Shown here in pieces: positions 5,274-11,092 of a DNA stretch of 11,092 bases. Source of the DNA: Anaerolineae bacterium. Lineage in GTDB: Bacteria > Chloroflexota > Anaerolineae > UBA1429. A program made the translations under genes and the position numbers. The stretch lies in NCBI GenBank assembly GCA_016928125.1, contig JAFGLK010000138.1, forward strand, positions 1 to 11,092, given 5' to 3'. The first letter of the stretch is position 1. Every line of letters begins with the position of its first letter. The notes beneath the pieces were generated by a model. It ran no database searches, was not told where the DNA came from, and worked only from the letters and a program-made list of their open reading frames with translations.

Positions 5274-7419
5274 TCGCCTCGAGCGCCAGCATCAAGTCGC
5301 GCGCTGAGAGCCCCCCCTGGCGGGCAATGCTCAGACGCTGGCTGATGATCGGCTCGCGCTGTGGGTCACGCCCCGAGACGATGATGACGGGGATATCCCG
5401 GATACGCTCATCGCTACGCATCACCTCGAGCACCCGGAAGCCATCCACATTGGGCATCACCAGATCGAGCAACATCAGATCGGGCTGGCGCTCACGCAGC
5501 AGCGCCAGGGCCGACTCGCCATCGCCAGCCCGCAGCACCACATAGTCGTGATCCAGATAAGCCAGCATGCGCCCAAAGAGCTGGCGGGCCTCGGGCGCAT
5601 CGTCGACCACCAGGATCGAGCGCGCTTTGGGGGCGATGGCGGTAATGCTGGCGAGCAACTGCGCGCGGCTGACCGGCTTGACCAGATAGTCTTGAGCTCC
5701 CAACCCGCCAGGGTCGTGCCGCGGTTCAGGCACCCAGCAGGAGACGATCGGCACGTCAAAGGTCATCTGAGGGATCTGCGACCAGGCCGCCCCATCGCCC
5801 AAAGGCGAGGCCTCGTTGATCACCAACGCCAGGGCCGCATGGGTCTCGACGGCGCACACGGCCTCGGCGAGCGAGGTGGCCACAACCGGCATGAGGCCCT
5901 CGACGTAGCGCGCGATCAACTGCGACAGAGCCCGTCCGCTCTCCACCACGACCACGCTTGGCCCACCCACATCCAGTTGCGGCGCGCGCGACAGGCGATC
6001 GCGCGGGGTATACTCGAGATATGGCCCGAACCAGCGCGAAGGAGCGCCCACTGCGCCTGGCTCTTCCATGGGCAGAGAGAAGGAGACCGACGAGCCGCGT
6101 CCCACCTCGCTCTCGATCCAGATCTTGCCGCCATGCATCTCCACAAAGCGCTTGCTGATAGCCAGGCCCAGGCCGCTCCCACCATAGCGCCGTCGGATGG
6201 ACTGATCGCCCTGCTGGAAAGGCTCAAAGAGCCGCTGGACCTGCTCGCGCGGCATGCCCGGGCCCGTGTCCGTCACACTCACGATCAGGCTCCCATCTTG
6301 GGCCTGAGCCTCGATGGTCACGCAGCCCTGCTCAGTGAAGCGGCCCGCGTTGCTGAGGAGGTTGAGAATGACTTGGCGCACGCGGGTGCGATCGCAGTGC
6401 ACCTGGGGGAGATCACGCGGTATGCGGGTGACAAGTGACAGCCCTTTCTTCTCAAACAGGGCGTTCACAGCCTCGACGGCCTCGGTGATGACCTCTCCCA
6501 AGGCGGTGCGCTCTTTCAAAAGCTGCATGTGCCCGGTATCCGCCTCGGAGAGATCGAGCACGTCGTCCACCAGGTTCGCCAGGTGTTGGCTGTTGCGCTG
6601 GATAGCCGAGACATCGGCCAGCAGCGAGGCGGGGAGCTGCCGCCCGTAGACCTGCGGTGACTCGAGGATCATGTCGCTGAAGCCGATGATCATGTTCAGC
6701 GGGGTGCGCAGCTCGTGGCTCACATTGGCCACAAACTCCTCCTTGGCTTTGCGCGCCTCGTCCACCGCGTCGCGCGCCGCAGCGAGCATCTCATTGAGGC
6801 GCACGGTCTCTCTAGTCGCCAAGGCGAGGTCCTCAAGGGCCTGCTTGAGCTCGACCTGGCGATCCCGCGCAGTCTCCAAATGGTGCTGCGCTCGCTCATA
6901 GCCTTCCCAAGCCCAGCCGATCATGGTTGTCTTGGTGCGCTCGGCCAGGGCCAACGAGGCCGCGACAGAGCCCATTACGCCAGAAGCGACTATCGAGGGC
7001 ATCGACAAGCTGCGTGTCCCAGCCGCTGCCAGCATTGGAGCGAAAAGAGCCATAGCCCCCGCAGCCAAAAGCACTATACTCTCGAAAACCCCAAGTGTCA
7101 GAGCGGCGTGTATGACCGGCAACACCAGCGCCAGCCTGATCCCATAGCCGGGGAACCAGCTATCTGACAGGATGATGAGGAGCAGCAACCCCACATGCGC
7201 GACCCAGGCCGACGCCCTGGGCGCCCACAGACGGATCACTAGCACTACCGCCGGCAGCATGCACAGGTAGAAGCCAAGTAGAAAGGGCGAGGGCGGCGCC
7301 GTGGCCCGCTTGCCAATGACCATCAGCACAAAACCAACCACAGCCTCGGGGATCAGCAACCAGGGCAGCAGATCATGCTGAAGGTCGTGCTCCATCTCGA
7401 TCAAGGTCCGGTTACGCAT
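5197..7419 (-). CDS. Hybrid membrane histidine kinase with two receiver-like domains
   Basis: This 740-residue sensor kinase is counted from the ATG at 7419, where GGAG lies 8 bases upstream; a GTG at 7425 would add two residues with too little spacing. Six predicted membrane spans fill residues 17-160 with only short loops, so no separate extracytoplasmic sensor domain exists. A helical linker (about 175-226) follows. The HisKA box FVANVSHELRTPLN puts the phosphorylated His at 235. The ATPase domain is intact: N-box ILNLLSNAG (N353, N357), G1 DTGPG (384-388), F-box LFEPFQQGD, G2 GGSGLGLAISK (413-423). Then come a receiver-like domain (about 488-595) with Asn535 where the Asp should be but with K581, and a second receiver (602-720) with D606-D607 and phospho-acceptor D652 but no Lys-Pro motif. 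It should autophosphorylate in response to a membrane-associated signal and pass phosphate to its own or the neighbouring receiver. The gene converges on and overlaps the regulator at 4056-5273. Confidence 0.93.
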   Translation of the reverse strand: MRNRTLIEMEHDLQHDLLPWLLIPEAVVGFVLMVIGKRATAPPSPFLLGFYLCMLPAVVLVIRLWAPRASAWVAHVGLLLLIILSDSWFPGYGIRLALVLPVIHAALTLGVFESIVLLAAGAMALFAPMLAAAGTRSLSMPSIVASGVMGSVAASLALAERTKTTMIGWAWEGYERAQHHLETARDRQVELKQALEDLALATRETVRLNEMLAAARDAVDEARKAKEEFVANVSHELRTPLNMIIGFSDMILESPQVYGRQLPASLLADVSAIQRNSQHLANLVDDVLDLSEADTGHMQLLKERTALGEVITEAVEAVNALFEKKGLSLVTRIPRDLPQVHCDRTRVRQVILNLLSNAGRFTEQGCVTIEAQAQDGSLIVSVTDTGPGMPREQVQRLFEPFQQGDQSIRRRYGGSGLGLAISKRFVEMHGGKIWIESEVGRGSSVSFSLPMEEPGAVGAPSRWFGPYLEYTPRDRLSRAPQLDVGGPSVVVVESGRALSQLIARYVEGLMPVVATSLAEAVCAVETHAALALVINEASPLGDGAAWSQIPQMTFDVPIVSCWVPEPRHDPGGLGAQDYLVKPVSRAQLLASITAIAPKARSILVVDDAPEARQLFGRMLAYLDHDYVVLRAGDGESALALLRERQPDLMLLDLVMPNVDGFRVLEVMRSDERIRDIPVIIVSGRDPQREPIISQRLSIARQGGLSARDLMLALEAITHALRPRFGSPTPDESPAELSVSA

Positions 7420-7477
7420 CGGCACTGCTCCGGGGCGCTTGTGAGCGCTCTATAAGCTCATACAGACCACACACGCC

Positions 7478-7490
7478 AGATCTATGATCT
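7478..7490. promoter_or_regulatory. Palindrome at the kinase gene start site, possible operator
   Basis: AGATC-TAT-GATCT is a perfect 5-3-5 inverted repeat that covers the predicted transcription start (near 7485) of the kinase gene. Its spacing and position mirror the palindrome at 3973-3985, although the bases differ. A regulatory role is inference. Confidence 0.3.
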
Positions 7491-7491
7491 C

Positions 7492-7520
7492 ATGATAGCG
7501 GAAGGTGGCATTGGAGGCAA
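7492..7520 (-). promoter_or_regulatory. Candidate promoter for the histidine kinase gene
   Basis: On the minus strand, TTGCCT (7520-7515; 4 of 6 matches) is followed after 17 bases by TATCAT (7497-7492; 5 of 6). A start near 7485 leaves a leader of about 65 bases to the ATG at 7419. It lies downstream of the terminator that closes the reductase gene, so the kinase appears to be its own transcription unit. Confidence 0.5.
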
Positions 7521-7540
7521 TTCCTGGACCGCTCATAGAC

Positions 7541-7582
7541 ATAATAACACTCGCCCCGCCGGTTGAGCTGGCGGGGCGAGTG
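7541..7582 (-). terminator. Intrinsic terminator after the aldo/keto reductase gene
   Basis: A perfect 13-bp GC-rich inverted repeat has arms CACTCGCCCCGCC (7548-7560) and its complement at 7570-7582, around a 9-base loop. On the minus strand it is followed by TTATTAT, a T-rich tail. It starts 29 bases past the reductase stop codon. It should end the dehydrogenase-reductase transcript. Confidence 0.8.
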
Positions 7583-7611
7583 CGGAAATGTCTGTTGTGC
7601 GAACCGGGCGC

Positions 7612-8598
7612 TCAGAGCTCGCGCTGCGGGCCGCGCCGCTGCCAGGTGCTCCAGTTCTCCCACATGTCATAGTAGTAGGGCATCGAGTAGTAGAGCTCGT
7701 CGGTGATGGCTTGCATCTCAGCCAAAGTCTCGGCCGGGAGATCCCAGCCAAAGGTGCCGGCGTTCTCGGTGATCTCAGCCACCGTGCGCGCGCCCACCAG
7801 GGCGGTGGTCACGCCGGGCTGGGACACCAGCCAGCGCAAGGCGAGCTGCGCCACCGTCACGCCCAGGTCGTCTGCGACGGACCGCAGCCGCTCGACGGTG
7901 TAGAGGCACTTGCCCAGGTTCTCGGGCTTCCACAACACACTGCGCGGGCGCATATCGCCGGGCCGGTAGCCGGTGTTAAGGCGGATGACGCCCGCCAACA
8001 TGCCCTGAGCCAGGCTGCTATAGGTGCTGATGCCGATATTGTGGTTTCGGCAATAGGGCAGGATATCCTCCTCGATAAAGCGCCAAATAAAGTTATAGGG
8101 CGGCTGGAGGATGTCCACCGTGCCATACTTGCTGGCCATCTGCAACATGGGTACATCAAAGTTGGAGACACCGATCACCCGAATCAGGCCTTCGGCGCGC
8201 AACTTTTCTAGCGCTTCGATCGTGTGACCCAGAGGCTCCTGGCGGCTGGGCCAGTGGATAAAGTAGACGTCCACATAGTCGGTCTGCAGGCGCTCCAGCG
8301 ATGCGGCCAGCTTGGTGCGCAGGTCCTCCTCAGAGTGGCCCCCGCCCGAGGCCTTGGTGGAGATGATCACGTCTTGGCGCCGGCCGGCCAGCGCCTTGCC
8401 CACCACCTCCTCCGAGTGGCCACGGCCATAGGCCGGCGCGGTATCCAGGAAGTTGATGCCCAGTTCCAGGGCCTTGTGAATCGTACGCATCGACTCGTCG
8501 TCGTCGGTGCCGCCCCAGTAGTCGCCGCCCATGGGCCAACAGCCCAACGAGATGGCCGATACCTCGACATCGGTTGTGCCGATCTTGCGCATTTCCAT
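7612..8598 (-). CDS. Aldo/keto reductase
   Basis: This predicted 328-residue cytosolic NAD(P)H-dependent oxidoreductase has a TIM-barrel fold and interconverts aldehydes or ketones and alcohols. The AKR tetrad is complete: Asp52 and Tyr57 in FLDTAPAYGRGHSEE, Lys82 in VIISTKASGG, His115 in VYFIHWPS. The GVSNFD segment (SNF near 145-148) and the late cofactor segment TALVGARTVAEITEN also fit. Length is normal. I set the start at 8598 because AGGAG lies 7 bases upstream; starting at 8628 would add ten residues (MRHHSVRSKK) without such a site, and a second ATG two codons on (8592) is possible. The C-terminal tail is rich in aromatic residues (YYSMPYYYDMWENW), perhaps closing over the substrate. 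It follows the zinc dehydrogenase gene by 55 bp with no terminator between, so they are probably co-transcribed. The substrate is unknown; a sugar or sugar-derived aldehyde fits the neighbouring transporters. Confidence 0.94.
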   Translation of the reverse strand: MEMRKIGTTDVEVSAISLGCWPMGGDYWGGTDDDESMRTIHKALELGINFLDTAPAYGRGHSEEVVGKALAGRRQDVIISTKASGGGHSEEDLRTKLAASLERLQTDYVDVYFIHWPSRQEPLGHTIEALEKLRAEGLIRVIGVSNFDVPMLQMASKYGTVDILQPPYNFIWRFIEEDILPYCRNHNIGISTYSSLAQGMLAGVIRLNTGYRPGDMRPRSVLWKPENLGKCLYTVERLRSVADDLGVTVAQLALRWLVSQPGVTTALVGARTVAEITENAGTFGWDLPAETLAEMQAITDELYYSMPYYYDMWENWSTWQRRGPQREL

Positions 8599-8653
8599 CT
8601 TTTTGCTCCTCACAGAATGATGCCTCACAGAGAGAGCGTCTCGAGCCCCCTCT

Positions 8654-9691
8654 CTAGTCCCAGGCGAATATTACCTTGCCGGTGTTCCTGCCGTCAAAGG
8701 TGTCAAAGGCCTCCTGCGCGCGCTCCAGTGGGAAGCGATGGGTGACGAGATCGGAAAAGCGCACGCCCTGCCGTAGCATCAAGCGCACCAGCGCGTAATA
8801 GTCGGGGCCGGTGAACATGTTCGAGCCCACGATGCAGCGATCGCCCAACATCGGCCCCACCTGGGCGTTATGCGCCCGACCGCCCCAGCCCACATACACC
8901 AGCCGCGCATGATAGGGCGTGGCTTTGATCGCGTCAACCCGGGCCTGATCATTGCCCGAGGTCTCGATGACCACCTCAGCTCCTTCGCCAGTGAGCTTCT
9001 TGACCTCCTCGGGCATGTCCACCGCCGCGGGATCGATGACATGCTCGGCGCCATGCTGGAGGGCGAACTCGCGCCGATACGCCACCGGGTCGACGCCGAT
9101 CACGATGCCGCCCATGGCCTGGGCCAGTTGCGCGGCGCACAGCCCCACCGGCCCCAGACCGGAGACGAGCACATACTCGCCCCCGTGCACATCGGCCCGA
9201 CGCAGGGCGTGATAGGCCGTCCCGCCTGCGCAGGCGATGGTGGAGCCATCGTCGAAACTCAGCTCATCGGGCAGCGGGAAGCAGACATTTTGATCCACCA
9301 CCACATAGTCGGCATCGGAGCCGTGGACGATCATCGAGGCCAGGCGATAGCCGGGCCCGATCGTCGTGCAGCGAAAATACTCGCCGCTCAAACAGGCCTC
9401 GCAGTGGCCGCACTGGGGGGCGTGATAGACCGACACGCGGTCGCCCACCGAGACCATGGTCACGGCCTCGCCCGCCTCGACGATCACGCCGCTGGGTTCG
9501 TGCCCGCGGATGATGGGGTGCTCCGCCCAAAAGTCGGGGGGATTGTGATAGCTATGCATATCGCTGCCGCACAGCCCCGATGCCTTCATTTGCACCAACA
9601 CCTGGGTGCCGGTAGGTACGGGCTTGGGAAAATCGCGCACCTCAACCTTGCCATCGCCGACGAAAATCACGCCTCGCATTGTCTCTGCCAT
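8654..9691 (-). CDS. Zinc-dependent medium-chain alcohol/polyol dehydrogenase
   Basis: This 345-residue cytosolic enzyme belongs to the medium-chain dehydrogenase/reductase superfamily and would oxidise a secondary alcohol, polyol or sugar using NAD(P)+. The catalytic-zinc region shows Cys41 in GLCGSD and the His64-Glu65 pair in RGHEPSG. The structural-zinc lobe is complete: Cys94, Cys97, Cys100, Cys108 in CGHCEACLSGEYFRC. The Rossmann motif is GLGPVG (178-183), and Asp201 ends the second strand (GVDP), which usually favours NAD+ over NADP+. Length is typical. The ATG at 9691 has GGAGG about 8 bases upstream. It is the first gene after the terminator of the upstream transporter operon and is followed by the aldo/keto reductase. 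I did not find a convincing promoter in the 70 bases before it. Sorbitol-, threonine- or aryl-alcohol-type activities are all possible; the sequence alone does not decide. Confidence 0.94.
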   Translation of the reverse strand: MAETMRGVIFVGDGKVEVRDFPKPVPTGTQVLVQMKASGLCGSDMHSYHNPPDFWAEHPIIRGHEPSGVIVEAGEAVTMVSVGDRVSVYHAPQCGHCEACLSGEYFRCTTIGPGYRLASMIVHGSDADYVVVDQNVCFPLPDELSFDDGSTIACAGGTAYHALRRADVHGGEYVLVSGLGPVGLCAAQLAQAMGGIVIGVDPVAYRREFALQHGAEHVIDPAAVDMPEEVKKLTGEGAEVVIETSGNDQARVDAIKATPYHARLVYVGWGGRAHNAQVGPMLGDRCIVGSNMFTGPDYYALVRLMLRQGVRFSDLVTHRFPLERAQEAFDTFDGRNTGKVIFAWD

Positions 9692-9761
9692 TCTATTCCC
9701 TCCGATGGATTAGTCTCAACCGAGCGGCTTACGCTTAGGGTTACAGCCTCAGAGATCATCT

Positions 9762-9785
9762 AGAAAAGAAACCCTGCACGCAGGG
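9762..9785 (-). terminator. Intrinsic terminator after the right-hand transporter operon
   Basis: On the minus strand a short GC stem, CCCTGC-GT-GCAGGG (9785-9772; in practice 5 bp with a 4-base loop), is followed at once by TTTCTTTTCT (9771-9762). This stem plus T tract is a standard intrinsic terminator shape, though the stem is short. It separates the permease operon from the dehydrogenase gene. Confidence 0.6.
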
Positions 9786-9815
9786 CGAGCAACTGAGCCT
9801 GCCAACATGGCGCAC

Positions 9816-9853
9816 ACCACCCCACCTGGGTCCGCGAGTCCAGGTGGGGTGGT
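9816..9853. repeat. Long perfect hairpin just after the permease stop codon
   Basis: The arms ACCACCCCACCTGG (9816-9829) and their exact complement (9840-9853) form a 14-bp stem with a 10-base loop, beginning 10 bases after the permease stop codon. Neither strand has a T run right after it. With the terminator 30 bases further on, it may protect the 3' end of the mRNA or help termination. Confidence 0.65.
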
Positions 9854-9863
9854 ATCATTTGCT

Positions 9864-10763
9864 CTAGCCCTTGATGCCGGTCATCACGATGCCCTGAATA
9901 AAATACTTTTGCGCTGTGAAGAACAGGATGATCGGCGGCAGGATCATGACCGTGGACATGGCCATGATGTAGTGCCAGTACATGATACCGCCATACTGGG
10001 CCTGGCCACGGAAGAGAAAGATGCCATATGAGATAGGCATCTTTTTCACATCGATCAGGTAGATCAGCGGCGAGAAGAAATCGCCCCAACTCCACTGGAA
10101 AGTAAAGATCGAGACCACTGCAAGGGCTGGCTTGCTGAGAGGCAGATAGATGCGCCAGAGAATGCCCCACTCTGACGAGCCGTCGATCTTGGCCGCCTCG
10201 CCGAGCTGGTCGGGGATCGACAGGAAGAACTGGCGCAGGAGAAAGATATGATAGGCGCTACCGAAGAAACTGGGCAGCACGAGCGGCCAGTAGGTATCTA
10301 GGGCTCCAAGCCTGTACCAAATCACAAATGTAGGGATCAGCGTCACTTGGTGCGGCAGCATCATCGTGCTGAGCAGACACGTGAACAGAAGCCCCTTGAG
10401 CGGTGTGCGCAAGCGCGCGAAAGCATAGGCGACGGACGTGCACGATAGGATCGTCCCGGTTACACGCAGGCCCGTAAGGATAGCGGTGTTCCGGTAGAAA
10501 GCTGTAAAAGGCGAGGTGGCCCAGGCTTCAGGATAGTTGCCCCACAGCAGCTCTTTGGGAAACCAGACCATCGGCCAGGCGAACACCTCGTCCTTCGTTT
10601 TCAAGGAAGAGATAACCATCCAATAGAAGGGTATCGCAAAGATCACTGCCAGGGGGATGATCAAGGCCAGGGCGATGATCTTACGCCACGGAACGCGCCC
10701 CCAGCGAATTCCGCCGCCCAAAGTGGGCACCGCACGTGCCAGACTCTGTCGTGTGGCGCTCAT
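9864..10763 (-). CDS. Sugar ABC transporter permease, MalG type (second system)
   Basis: This 299-residue inner-membrane protein is the second permease of another CUT1 sugar importer. Its first membrane span is around residues 29-50, with about five more. The ATPase-docking EAA loop is EAAKIDGSSEWG (189-200), followed by YLPLSKPA. The end AQKYFIQGIVMTGIKG closely resembles that of the MalG-type protein at 2023-2910, showing the two are paralogues, but the sequences differ along most of their length. The open frame continues to 10853, but the ATG at 10763 is preferred: GGGAGG sits about 5 bases upstream and the start overlaps the previous stop as ATGA (10763-10760), which signals translational coupling. 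The frame beyond it is simply the end of the upstream gene in another phase. A hairpin and a terminator follow the stop. Substrate unknown; no ATPase gene is seen. Confidence 0.94.
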   Translation of the reverse strand: MSATRQSLARAVPTLGGGIRWGRVPWRKIIALALIIPLAVIFAIPFYWMVISSLKTKDEVFAWPMVWFPKELLWGNYPEAWATSPFTAFYRNTAILTGLRVTGTILSCTSVAYAFARLRTPLKGLLFTCLLSTMMLPHQVTLIPTFVIWYRLGALDTYWPLVLPSFFGSAYHIFLLRQFFLSIPDQLGEAAKIDGSSEWGILWRIYLPLSKPALAVVSIFTFQWSWGDFFSPLIYLIDVKKMPISYGIFLFRGQAQYGGIMYWHYIMAMSTVMILPPIILFFTAQKYFIQGIVMTGIKG

Positions 10764-11092
10764 GTTGCCTCCCCAGACTCGTAAAAGACCCATTTGTTGC
10801 TTAACCAGAAGTTCAGCAATGTGAGCACCAGGATAAGCGCAAAAAGAAACCATGCCATAGCCGAACCATATCCCATACGGTAATAGTCGAACGAGTTACG
10901 ATAAAGATAGTATACATAGAAATAGGTAGCACGACCCGGGCCACCCTGGGTCATGATATAGGCCTGATTGAAGATCTGGAATGTGCCGATAATACCCATC
11001 ACCAAGTTGAAAAAGATCACGGGCGTCATCATGGGAATCGTCACGTTGAAAAACTGCTGGAATTGGTTAGCGCCGTCGATCTTGGCAGCCTC
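10760..11092 (-). CDS. Sugar ABC transporter permease, MalF type, C-terminal part (second system)
   Basis: This is the last 110 residues of a permease whose start lies beyond the right edge. The frame stays open to base 11092 and begins exactly with the EAA loop: EAAKIDGANQFQQFFNVTIP, followed by MMTPVIFFNLVMGIIGTF. Two C-terminal membrane spans follow, near the segments VIFFNLVMGIIGTF and AMAWFLFALILVLTLL, ending NKWVFYESGEAT. This matches the end of MalF/UgpA-type proteins and resembles the protein at 2910-3872 (WVYYASEEEG end). A GTG at 11044 is not a real start, since the family motif continues upstream of it. The gene overlaps the MalG-type permease by four bases. A binding-protein gene is expected outside the window. 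Confidence 0.92.
   Translation of the reverse strand, partial: EAAKIDGANQFQQFFNVTIPMMTPVIFFNLVMGIIGTFQIFNQAYIMTQGGPGRATYFYVYYLYRNSFDYYRMGYGSAMAWFLFALILVLTLLNFWLSNKWVFYESGEAT

Noticed and set aside
5548..6438. 296-codon open frame on the plus strand opposite the kinase gene
   Set aside because: The minus strand carries intact HisKA, ATPase and receiver motifs over the same bases. The plus frame is His/Ala/Arg-rich with no motif, and I saw no reason to assign it a ribosome site.
9692..9760. Promoter for the dehydrogenase-reductase pair from TTGAGA near 9720
   Set aside because: A matching -10 at the normal spacing would fall on the start codon of the dehydrogenase gene, so it cannot serve that gene.
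8870..9763. 297-codon open frame on the plus strand opposite the zinc dehydrogenase
   Set aside because: It is a shadow of the dehydrogenase; the zinc-binding cysteines and Rossmann motif on the minus strand are decisive.
10764..10853. N-terminal extension of the right-hand MalG-type permease
   Set aside because: The extra 30 residues overlap the end of the upstream permease gene, and the ATG at 10763 has both a Shine-Dalgarno and the ATGA coupling overlap.
1..11092. CRISPR array, tRNA/rRNA gene, insertion sequence or phage element
   Set aside because: No regularly spaced direct repeats, no cloverleaf-like sequence and no transposase or integrase motifs were seen on either strand; gaps between genes are all under 200 bases.

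Overview
The window looks like a piece of a Chloroflexota (Chloroflexi) chromosome. The best clue is the sugar-binding lipoprotein at 519-1904. Its Tat-like signal and lipobox are followed by a Val/Glu/Lys-rich spacer that, from memory of the phylum, is typical of Chloroflexi binding proteins. Other pointers are the moderately high GC, CUT1 sugar transporters without their own ATPase gene, and multi-domain two-component proteins of a kind I associate with that phylum. The assignment is an inference; no marker gene is present.

Layout. All genes but one are on the minus strand, so transcription runs from high to low coordinates. At the right end (11092-9864) are the last two genes of a CUT1 sugar ABC operon: a MalF-type permease cut by the window edge and a MalG-type permease. 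Two hairpins follow, one of them a credible intrinsic terminator. Next come a zinc-dependent medium-chain dehydrogenase (9691-8654) and an aldo/keto reductase (8598-7612), probably co-transcribed and closed by a strong terminator. A hybrid membrane histidine kinase (7419-5197) follows with its own likely promoter. It converges on, and overlaps by 77 bp, the only plus-strand gene (4056-5273), a regulator that fuses a helix-turn-helix, a degenerate histidine-kinase ATPase fold and a receiver domain. Divergent from this regulator runs a second CUT1 operon: MalF-type permease (3872-2910), MalG-type permease (2910-2023) and binding lipoprotein (1904-519). After a terminator comes the N-terminal third of an enolase-superfamily (mandelate racemase/muconate lactonizing type) enzyme (401-1), cut by the left edge.

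How it may work together (inference). The locus reads as a carbohydrate uptake and oxidation module. Two transporters bring in one or two sugars or sugar derivatives, the two oxidoreductases interconvert alcohol and carbonyl groups, and the enolase-superfamily enzyme could dehydrate or epimerise an acid sugar. The substrate cannot be read from the sequence. The two-component pair in the middle is the natural candidate to control it. The regulator and the second transporter operon appear to share a compact divergent promoter region in which the two predicted start sites almost coincide, with a 13-bp palindrome on top of them. No RNA genes, CRISPR arrays or insertion sequences were seen, and no intergenic gap exceeds 200 bases.
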